From Archivesica marissinica (taxonomy: Eukaryota; Mollusca; Bivalvia; Venerida; Vesicomyidae), in the NCBI GenBank assembly GCA_014843695.1, contig CM026397.1, positions 49,860,221 through 49,924,220 on the forward strand: a DNA stretch of 64,000 nucleotides. The letters are read 5' to 3'. The notes below the pieces were generated by a model. That model saw only the letters and a list, made by a program, of their open reading frames with translations. It made no database searches and was not told the origin of the DNA. Numbering within the stretch: position 1 is the first letter of the stretch; the number at the start of each line of letters is the position of its first letter. Both the position numbers and the translations under genes were made by a program. Shown here piece after piece: positions 55,475 to 64,000 of this stretch.

Positions 55475-55743
55475 AAGTTGTCGTATCGCTGTGGTAGCGC
55501 GCTCGCTTCACGTGCGAAATGCACAGAGTCCGAGCCCAGGTGTAGCCGTCACAATTGTACCCGTAGGCAATACATTTAAATTCGACATTGCTCTGCATTA
55601 TGGCGATGGATTCCATAGAAATGAGGTCTCGATAATGAGTAATATATGTTGTAAAACCTTGTTCGCAATCGAAATATAATACGTGTGTTTAATGACGTAC
55701 GAACTTGTTTCACAATCAAGATAAAATAAATTTGTATTAACGT
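55475..55743 (+). mobile_element. SINE-B with duplicated 3' end
   Basis: GTCGTATCGCTGTGGTAGCG head, GGCGATGGATTCCATAGAA body. The 3' motif (CTTGTTCGCAATCGAAATA, then CTTGTTTCACAATCAAGAT) occurs twice. Confidence 0.82.
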
Positions 55744-56059
55744 AGCTAATACAGGTTTGAAGCAAATCCACATCTGCCACACTGTCTTGCATTCTAATAC
55801 CATGTCTGTAAATTGATGCGTGTGTTATATCATCACTTATATGCGTTGTACAAACTGTATACTATTAGTGAGAAATAAAATAAGTTTAAACGTATCACAT
55901 TCAGACGCCCACACTAACCATGGTTCCTGGTCCACATTTGTTACTGGTACATAGCATTATCTGCTCGGAGGCAGGGGTATCATTGGGTACCACCAACTCA
56001 CTGTAGCCAGGTTTTGGAGTTCCCTTTCGGATACAATTCATTTTACCGGTACACGACAG

Positions 56060-56235
56060 GTTTACGGTTAGGGTTAGTTTTAAGTTTAGGGTTAGCGTTA
56101 TTATTAGAGTAAGGGTATCGGGGTTAGAGTTAGGTTAAGGATACGATTAGTGTTGAGGTTAGAGTTAGGAAAGGGTCATTGTTACGGTAAGTGTAAGGGT
56201 TTGGGTTATTGTTAGGTATAGGGTTATGCTTAGGA
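56060..56235 (+). repeat. Degenerate telomere-like (TTAGGG) tract
   Basis: Many TTAGGG/TTAGNG words: ACGGTTAGGGTTAG, TTTAGGGTTAGCG, GGGTTAGAGTTAGG, GGTTTGGGTTATTG, GGTATAGGGTTATG. Confidence 0.8.
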
Positions 56236-56309
56236 CTTGGCTTCGAGTACAATCATCTGCACACATTGTACGTACCGGTAAAATGCAGCACTTTCACTCA
56301 AGACTATCC

Positions 56310-56605
56310 CTTAATTGTCCTGTATGGGATACACATGAATCGAAAGAGATTGGGCCGTTATCCTTGATAGAACTTGACCATTCAGCCTCTTTCCAGGAAC
56401 AATGTTTAAATGACCCTCTCTCTCTCTATCTCTCTATTTCTCTCTCTACCACCCTATCTCTCATTCTCTCTCTCGCATACACGCAATCAGATTTAACGGA
56501 AATTGCCCTGTATATGGGATACACGTGTATCGAAAGCGATTGGGCCGGCATCCGTGATAGAACTTGACCATTCAGCCTCTTTCCAGGAACAATGTTTAAA
56601 TAACT
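56310..56605. repeat. Direct duplication, about 190-bp spacing, around a (CT)n tract
   Basis: TGGGATACACATGAATCGAA, GAACTTGACCATTCAGCCTC, TTTCCAGGAACAATGTTTAA occurs at 56325-56412 and again at 56516-56602. (TC)n lies between. Confidence 0.9.
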
Positions 56606-56685
56606 CTCTCGCACAAGCATACAGATTAAACTGAAATTGCCCCATAATCAATCATGCATGTACCCAAATAATATTTACCAGTATA

Positions 56686-56880
56686 TTGGTAAGACTTGCT
56701 CCTACAGTCCTACTTGCATGTTGCGTGTTGTGTATGCGAAGTCGCACATTCGACTGTGTTGTTGCGCCGTCTTCGACAACAACGTACGTAACTAACGTAA
56801 CTGACGTCACATGCGCAACACGCTGCGCAGAGACTTCTGTAACTCACAGAAAGTGTGTTTCTTTGAATACTCTTGTTTAG
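56686..56880 (+). other. Short Cys-containing open frame, possible PAN/apple-like exon scrap
   Basis: A frame without a good ATG start carries a hydrophobic LAPTVLLACCVLC stretch, then TYVTNVTDVTCATRCAETS and a later KCVSLN. The CATRC..C spacing is loosely like PAN/apple domains. No splice model can be built, so this is only a lead. Confidence 0.2.
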
Positions 56881-57245
56881 AATTGTCCGCGTGATGTCGA
56901 TATTAGATTAAATAATTTTTCAGATCGTTGCATAGTTCCTCTGATGCTGTCAACTTTCAGTAACGTGATTTGAAACGTGAATCAGAAATTATCTTAAAAA
57001 GGTGATTTTTGCTACCATTTATATCTTCTAAAACATAGATATATATATATAAAGATGTCACCTAGCTATTTGTTTGATGATTATTTTCGTCTTCCATTGC
57101 TATATTTTCGTTGTTATTCATGAATTTACATATAACCATGCAGATTTATGTTGATTTGTTTAATTGATACATTTTTGAGTTATAAAGTTAAGTGCTTGCG
57201 ATTATAGTTCATTGTATATATGGTTTATACATGGATACTATAGAG

Positions 57246-57554
57246 TGTGTGTTTACGTTTATTTATCGTCGCTACCGGTTGCCCATACGAGCGACGCCTC
57301 CTGAAGAGGTTAGTCATTTTAGAGTTTTGGAGGATAGTGACCCTAATACAATTAACAGTCTTTCAGATGGGACGTTAAACCGAGGTCTCGTGTCGGTGCT
57401 TTACACTGTACACATAAAAGAACCAGAGGATATTCTGGAATGGGTCTCTGTCTGTATCATGCACTATCCTCCAACAATCTAAAATAACTAAACTCTTCAG
57501 GAGGCGTCGCTCATATGGGTAACCGGTAGCGACGATAAATAAACGTAAAGCACA
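57246..57554. mobile_element. Head-to-head fused SINE-A pair
   Basis: 57246-57342 is the antisense 3' part (TTTACGTTTATTTATCGTCG to TTGGAGGATAGTG). It is joined directly to a plus-strand copy lacking its head (ACCCTAATACAATTAACAG to CGATAAATAAACGTAAAG). The two can form a long hairpin. Confidence 0.9.
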
Positions 57555-57559
57555 CAACA

Positions 57560-59635
57560 TATTATCTGTGTGTCCATACTAGACATACTATCTGTGTGTC
57601 CATACTAGACATACTATATGTGTGTCCATACTAGACATACTATCTGTGTGTCCATACTAGACATACTATCTGTGTGTCCATACTAGACATACTATCTGTG
57701 TGTCCATACTAGACATACTATCTGTGTGTCCATGCTAGACATACTATCTGTGTGTCCATGCTAGACATACTATCTGTGTGTCCATACTAGACATAATATC
57801 TGTGTGTCCATACTAGACATACTATCTGTGTGTCCATACTAGACATACTATCTGTGTGTCCATACTATACATACTATCTGTGTGTCCATGCTAGACATAC
57901 TATCTGTGTGTCCATACTAGACATACTATCTGTGTGTCCATACTAGACATACTATATATGTGTCCATGCTAGACATACTATCTGTGTGTCCATACTAGAC
58001 ATACTATATATGTGTGTCCATGCTAGACATACTATCTGTGTGTCCATACTAGACATACTATATATGTGTGTCCATGCTAGACATACTATCTGTGTGTCCA
58101 TACTAGACATACTATCTGTGTGTCCATACTAGACATACTATATATGTGTGTCCATACTAGACATACTATACATGTGTGTCCATGCTAGATATACTATCTG
58201 TGTGTCCATACTAGACATACTATCTGTGTGTCCATACTAGACATACTATATATGTGTCCATGCTAGACATACTATATGTGTGTCCATACTAGACATACTA
58301 TCTGTGTGTCCATACTAGACATACTATATATGTGTCCATGCTAGACATACTATCTGTGTGTCCATGCTAGACATAATATCTGTGTGTCCATACTAGACAT
58401 ACTATCTGTGTGTCCATACTAGACATACTATATATGTGTCCATGCTAGACATACTATACATGTGTGTCCATGCTAGATATACTATCTGTGTGTCCATACT
58501 AGACATACTATCTGTGTGTCCATACTAGACATACTATATATGTGTCCATGCTAGACATACTATCTGTGTGTCCATACTAGACATACTATCTGTGTGTCCA
58601 TACTAGACATACTATATATGTGTCCATGCTAGACATACTATCTGTGTGTCCATGCTAGACATAATATCTGTGTGTCCATACTAGACATACTATCTGTGTG
58701 TCCATACTAGACATACTATATATGTGTCCATGCTAGACATACTATCTTGTGTGTCCATGCTAGACATACTATCTGTGTGTCCATACTAGACATACTATAC
58801 ATGTGTGTCCATGCTAGATATACTATCTGTGTGTCCATACTAGACATACTATCTGTGTGTCCATACTAGACATACTATATATGTGTGTCCATGCTAGACA
58901 TACTATCTGTGTGTCCATACTAGACATACTATATATGTGTCCATGCTAGACATACTATATGTGTGTCCATACTAGACATACTATCTGTGTGTCCATACTA
59001 GACATACTATATATGTGTCCATGCTAGACATACTATCTGTGTGTCCATGCTAGACATAATATCTGTGTGTCCATACTAGACATACTATCTGTGTGTCCAT
59101 ACTAGACATACTATATATGTGTCCATGCTAGACATACTATCTGTGTGTCCATGCTAGACATACTATCTGTGTGTCCATGCTAGACATACTATATATGTGT
59201 GTCCATACTGGACATACTATCTGTGTGTCCATACTAGACATACTATCTGTGTGTCCATGCTAGACATACTATCTGTGTGTCCATACTAGACATACTATAT
59301 GTGTGTCCATACTAGACATATTATCTGTGTGTCCATGCTAGACATACTAGCTGTGTGTCCATACTAGACATATTATCTGTGTGTCCATGCTAGACATACT
59401 ATATATGTGTCCATGCTAGACATACTATATGTGTGTCCATGCTAGACATACTATATATGTGTCCATGCTAGACATACTATATGTGTGTCCATGCTAGACA
59501 TACTATCTGTGTGTCCATACTAGACATACTATATATGTGTCCATGCTAGACATACTATATATGTGTCCATACTAGACATACTATATGTGTGTCCATACTA
59601 GACATACTATCTGTATGTCCATACTAGACATACTA
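57560..59635. repeat. Tandem repeat, 26-bp unit, about 80 copies
   Basis: Unit TGTGTGTCCATACTAGACAT plus ACTATC. Variants CATGCTAGA and ACTATATATG alternate in blocks. It starts exactly at the 3' end of the SINE-A copy. Confidence 0.97.
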
Positions 59636-59639
59636 GCTG

Positions 59640-59900
59640 GTATATCTGTCGCCAACTATACATTGTACACACACCATCGTAAGTATTGCATTTAGACGTG
59701 TACGTATTAGACGTGACACATTTAGACGTGTAGATTGGCATGCAATGTACATACTGAGTGTGCTCATGCAATTAACTATGAACATATTCATGTATTCCAT
59801 ATTAACTAATAGTAGATCATATATTAATTTCTTAGGTATATAATATTGAGCAAGGTTTGTGGAGCGTCCGAAGTACAATGCAAACAGTCACCGTCTTGTT
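59640..59900. other. Unassigned sequence
   Basis: No recognised feature; ACGTGTA-type short repeats at 59690-59730. Confidence 0.4.
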
Positions 59901-59907
59901 ACCTAAT

Positions 59908-60030
59908 CCCAGCACTTACATTACAAGTGTGATGGTTTCTCAAGACAAGCCACTTAAATTCACATTCTTTCGTCTTTCTTCTTCATTGCGATGGTTTCCA
60001 GAGACTCATTCCATCAGTGTTTTACAATCG
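59908..60030 (+). mobile_element. SINE-B-related fragment
   Basis: TTTCTCAAGACAAGCCACTTA, TTGCGATGGTTTCCAGAGAC; matches the variant SINE-B at 30200-30290. Confidence 0.55.
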
Positions 60031-60039
60031 AATTAGAAG

Positions 60040-60239
60040 TACAGTTTACATCCGTTATGTCGAATTCCGTCGGACCGAACAAAATACTTCGATATAACCG
60101 AAGTTTGACTTAACGAAATTCGATATAAACGGAGCCAGTTATATGTAAATGATAGTGTCTGAAACGGGACATTGATCCGACTTCCAGATAACCGGATAAT
60201 TCGACATAACCGACTTTGACATAACGGATGTAAACTGTA
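60040..60239. mobile_element. pogo/Tigger-like palindromic MITE
   Basis: TA|CAGTTTACATCCGTTATG at left, CATAACGGATGTAAACTG|TA at right. Perfect outer inversion and TA flanks. Confidence 0.88.
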
Positions 60240-60317
60240 TGTGAGCAAAACTCGATGAAGTTGTTTACTCGTTTATATTTCGATAAGCCACCATCAACGC
60301 TAACACAGTCCTTAGTT

Positions 60318-60500
60318 TAAGCTTTATTTATTTTACAACGATTTCCAAGCAAGTGTTAACACCTTTTAATTATTAATCACTCTCGTTGGCGCGGATGAAA
60401 GCGTAAATGTGGTAATTCGTGTGGGAGGAAACCGGAGTACCCGGAGAAAAACCCACCTGTCCGATCTGGCGATCACCGTACCATCGCACATACTTGAACA
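60318..60500 (-). mobile_element. SINE-C, head missing
   Basis: TTATTTTACAACGATTTCCA, CGTTGGCGCGGATGAAAGCG, GGAAACCGGAGTACCCGG, ending ACCATCGCACATACTTG. Confidence 0.88.
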
Positions 60501-60674
60501 TAGTCCTTGATCTTGTTAAGAAATTCCAGAATAGATCTACAGCTATAATTTTATTGAGATAGTTTTTATATGTGCTTGTGCAGATTTAATCATCTACCTG
60601 ACACGATGTATGCATGTCTAGATTGTTTCAGATTGCTACTTTGATTTACGGGACAGTTGTTGCAACTATTTCTC

Positions 60675-61795
60675 GGCATGTATCTCTCGGCATGTATGTC
60701 TCGGCATGTATTTCTCTGCATGTATGTCTCGGCATGTATTTCTCTGCATGTATTTCTCTGCATGTATGTCTCGGCATGTATTTCTCTGCATGTATTTCTC
60801 TGCATGTATGTCTCGGCATGTATTTCTCTGCATGTATGTCTCGGCATGTATTTCTCTGCATGTATTTCTCGGCATGTATGTCCCGGCATGTATTTCTCGG
60901 CATGTATTTCTCTGCATGTATGTCTCGGCATGTATGTCCCGGCATGTATTTCTCGGCATGCAGCATGTATTTCTCTGCATGTATTTCTCGGCATGTATGT
61001 CCCGGCATGTATTTCTCGGCATGTATTTCTCTGCATGTATGTCTCGGCATGTATGTCCCGGCATGTATTTCTCGGCATGCAGCATGTATTTCTCGGCATG
61101 TATTTCTCAGCATGTATGTCTCGGCATGTATTTCTCGGCATGTATGTCCCGGCATGTATGTCTCAGCATGTATGTCTCGGCATGTATGTCTCGGCATGTA
61201 TTTCTCGGCATGTATTTCTCTGCATGTATGTCTCGGCATGTATTTCTCGGCATGTATTTCTCTGCATGTATGTCTCGGCATGTATGTCCCGGCATGTATG
61301 TCCTGGCATGTATGTCTCGGCATGTATGTCTCAGCATGTATGTCTCGGCATGTATGTCTCGGCATGTATTTCTCGGCATGTATTTCTCTGCATGTATGTC
61401 TCGGCATGTATTTCTCGGCATGTATTTCTCTGCATGTATGTCTCGGCATGTATGTCCCGGCATGTATGTCCTGGCATGTATGTCTCGGCATGTATGTCCT
61501 GGCATGTATGTCTCGGCATGTATTTCTCGGCATGTATTTCTCTGCATGTATGTCTCGGCATGTATTTCTCGGCATGTATTTCTCTGCATGTATGTCTCGG
61601 CATGTATGTCCCGGCATGTATGTCCTGGCATGTATGTCTCGGCATGTATGTCCCGGCATGTATGTCTCGGCATGTATGTCCCGGCATATATGTCTCGGCA
61701 TGTATGTCCCGGCATGTATGTCTAGGCATGTATGTCCCGGCATGTATGTCTCGGCATGTATGTCCCGGCATGTATGTCTCGGCATGTTTTTCCCA
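60675..61795. repeat. Tandem repeat, 14-bp unit, about 80 copies
   Basis: Unit TGTATGTCTCGGCA with the variants TTTCTC, GTCCCG and CTCTGCA. 14 bp leaves all reading frames cycling through the same codons, so long frames occur on both strands; they are artefacts. Confidence 0.98.
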
Positions 61796-61902
61796 GGGTA
61801 TATATTTTGGCACCTAGTTATTGGAAATTTCGCTCATTTCAGTTCACAATCATGTCATTATATATAGTATACACTATGCTTTATAAATTTAATTCACGTC
61901 CG

Positions 61903-62132
61903 CCTTCGTGGTCGAGTGGTTAAGGCCACTGACTTGCATGCAACTGTAACCTAGCATCACTGATGACCACGGGTTTGAACCCCACTCAGACAGTGTCACA
62001 TTTACATGAAAAAATGGTCAGTTTCCTATGGAGGTTGATGCGCCAAGTACTGGTTAACCGTTGGAGCCTGCCCAGGAAAGGTAAAATGCCCGTTGTTCAA
62101 ATGGGTACCGGTAGCGACGTTAAAAAGAAAAC
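61903..62132 (+). mobile_element. SINE-D copy, full head
   Basis: TTCGTGGTCGAGTGGTTAAG, GACCACGGGTTTGAACCCC, AAGTACTGGTTAACCGTTGG. Confidence 0.88.
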
Positions 62133-62284
62133 AAAATATGTATAATATTGGAATGTGTGAATAGTGCCAACAGTTTCTATATTGGATCCGTTTGAGGCTT
62201 ATATCTTACTTAAGACACACACTTATATAACACAATCTAACTAATTAATTTTTTTATTTCGTACATTTACGCATAGGATTTAGT

Positions 62285-62735
62285 TTAAAGCGGAATTACA
62301 TCGCAAACAGCAAATCCAATGCATTTGTTCACGTATAAATGCATTGCTACTACAAAGTCTTCCAAATACATTCGAACATTAACATTGAATCAATAAACAT
62401 TGCTTTTGTGGATTGAAAGTATGATTTCATATAACGGTCATCCATGCTCCTGAATTGACGTTTGTTTGTCATCGAAATCAATACTAATAGCGAGATAATG
62501 TCGTTTATAGATAATTTAACTAGGAATAGTCTACAAATGAATAGGCACAAATATGAGATATAACGGTAAATATGTACCATAAATCGTGTTATGTCAACAA
62601 ACCGCGTAAACGACGTGTGTTTATTAGTTGAAATACTCAGTATTTGAGGCAAATATTTGGAAATAAATTATACCATATAATAGGAAAATACATTCGATAG
62701 AAAATTGTGTTTTCACTGATGTAGTGTCGCTTTAA
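62285..62735. mobile_element. TTAA-ended element, complete, opposite orientation to 29179
   Basis: TTAAAGCGGAATTACATCGC at left, TGATGTAGTGTCGCTTTAA at right. Confidence 0.85.
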
Positions 62736-62812
62736 TAATCTGGCCGTTTGAAAGCCGTGTAATATTAACAATAATGGATGTACACATGTATCACGTACTG
62801 ATGATAGTGTTT

Positions 62813-63035
62813 TCCCCGTCTGACCCTAATAAAATTAACAGTCTTTCAGATGGGACTTTAAACCAAGGTATCGTGTCGGTGCTTTAAAAAAACCAGAGGA
62901 GACTCTGGAATAGGTCTCTGTCTGTATCATTGCACTATCCTCCAAACATCTAAAATGACTAATCTCTTCAGGAGGCGTCGCTCATATGGGCACACCGGTA
63001 GCGACGATAAATAAACGTAAATCACACACACACAA
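62813..63035 (+). mobile_element. SINE-A, 5'-truncated, (AC)n tail
   Basis: CCCCGTCTGACCCTAATAAA to CGTAAATCACACACACAC. Confidence 0.9.
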
Positions 63036-63039
63036 ACAG

Positions 63040-63340
63040 ATAGTGTTTTAAATGATGTTATACTTCTTTACAACCAGGGTATCCGCCTCATTCAGGTTCC
63101 ATTAATGTAATTCATTCAAAGAATGAAATCAACGCAGGTAGGTTGATTGGCCACACATACGTAGTCTCGCAGGTTTTGTCTTCATGCACTATTGGCAACA
63201 TTTCCAGACAACATAACAAACACATAAATAATTAACATGCATTACGGCATTAATTTACTACAGTATCGCAGACGTATTTCATTGACATTTCTATGCGTCT
63301 AGTCTAGAACTATTTTCATTGTGTTTCTTGTACTACCGTA
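63040..63340. other. Unassigned sequence
   Basis: No recognised feature. Confidence 0.4.
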
Positions 63341-63341
63341 A

Positions 63342-63681
63342 ACTCATGGCAGAGGAATGTATGTATCTGGAATACATGTCTTGTTGAAACAGCACTACTC
63401 ATATGATCGACTCAGATTGTATCCTGTAAACTCATAGCAGAGGAATGTATGTATCTGGAATACATGTCTTGTTGAAACAGCACTACTCATATGATCGACT
63501 CAGATTGTATCCTGTACACTCATAGCAGAGGAATGTATGTATCTGGAATACATATCGTGTTGAAACAGCACTACTCATATGATCGACTCTGATTGTATCC
63601 TGTAAACTCATAGCAGAGGAATGTATGTATCTGGAATACATGTCATGTTGAAACAGCACTACTCATATGATCGACTCTGAT
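63342..63681. repeat. Tandem repeat, 88-bp unit, 3.9 copies
   Basis: ACTCATAGCAGAGGAATG starts at 63342, 63430, 63518 and 63606. The units are over 95% alike by eye, so recent. Confidence 0.96.
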
Positions 63682-63689
63682 GCGTGACA

Positions 63690-63890
63690 TGTGCCCCATA
63701 TGGATCTCCGTGACCCCGCTCGCCCCTCACCGCTGTATGTTCGAATCGCACTGGGAGTGTCGTTATGCGATAAAGCTATCCAGCGGGCACGCCAAGTTGT
63801 CCGCCCGTGCCTGAAATAATGCTCGGAGGGTTGCGGTCTACCTCCACCAATAACAGTTGCAGAGTCGCCAAATGGCTTAGAATATCGGTG
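63690..63890 (+). mobile_element. SINE-E copy
   Basis: TATGTTCGAATCGCACTGGG (B-box region), CCGTGCCTGAAATAATGCTC, CCACCAATAACAGTTGCAG. Confidence 0.75.
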
Positions 63891-64000
63891 CGATTTCGAC
63901 CCCACCCCCAATTATGCAAACACCTTTAAAGATATAGTCTTGTTAACAAATATTGTATCGTATGCGAGTGTCCCGTTTGCATGCAAGCAACATTAATAAA

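Noticed and set aside
55449..55803. Short frames on both strands
   Set aside because: They lie in a SINE-B copy.
57560..59635. CRISPR-like array
   Set aside because: Repeats are contiguous with no unique spacers, and the DNA is eukaryotic.
60590..61867. Several long Cys-rich frames (up to 417 codons) on both strands
   Set aside because: All are translations of the 14-bp array; same peptide in several frames, no signal of selection.

Overview
Eukaryotic, AT-rich, intron-bearing DNA, most likely from a bivalve or closely related mollusc. Two things suggest this: a short secreted C1q-domain gene with an N-terminal coiled coil, a family strongly expanded in bivalves, and a dense mix of tRNA-derived SINEs, MITEs and satellites. 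The species cannot be named from sequence alone. I see no bacterial gene, CRISPR array or rRNA. All tRNA-like sequences seen are SINE heads.

Only two host genes can be supported, and they are interleaved on opposite strands. (1) A plus-strand C1q-domain gene: exon 1 at 20790-20973 (signal peptide and coiled coil) and exon 2 at 31552-31958 (C1q domain), with a phase-1 intron of about 10.6 kb; 196 aa. (2) A minus-strand gene of unknown function, built here by splice-site and phase matching: exons 30588-30431, 20353-19502, 18211-18078 and 17861-17830; 391 aa, acidic and Ser-rich with a basic C-terminal block. Its first exon lies inside the C1q intron, and C1q exon 1 lies inside its first intron.

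The C1q intron also holds the most interesting mobile element, 21296-26079. It has about 100-125 bp terminal inverted repeats, a possible 3-bp ATA duplication, and one long frame with an XPG/FEN1-like nuclease core followed by a cysteine cluster. This architecture fits the Academ DNA transposon superfamily as I remember it. The copy is dead: two in-frame stops, a 3' frameshift and probably missing 5' exons.

The other gene-like remains are a broken, spliced Harbinger (HARBI1-like) transposase gene at the left edge (2438-490, minus) and the 3' end of a non-LTR reverse transcriptase (4318-4621).

Everything else is repeats. There are six SINE families (labelled A-F here), two families of TTAA-flanked piggyBac-like MITEs, a TTAA-ended family with AGCGACATTACATCG termini, pogo/Tigger-like TA-flanked MITEs, foldback elements and many tandem arrays (units 4, 14, 16, 26, 30, 34, 42, 46, 51, 55, 59, 65, 88, 119 and 135 bp). 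A recurring theme is that tandem arrays start inside, or exactly at the end of, a transposable element. The repeat family letters are mine, not database names.
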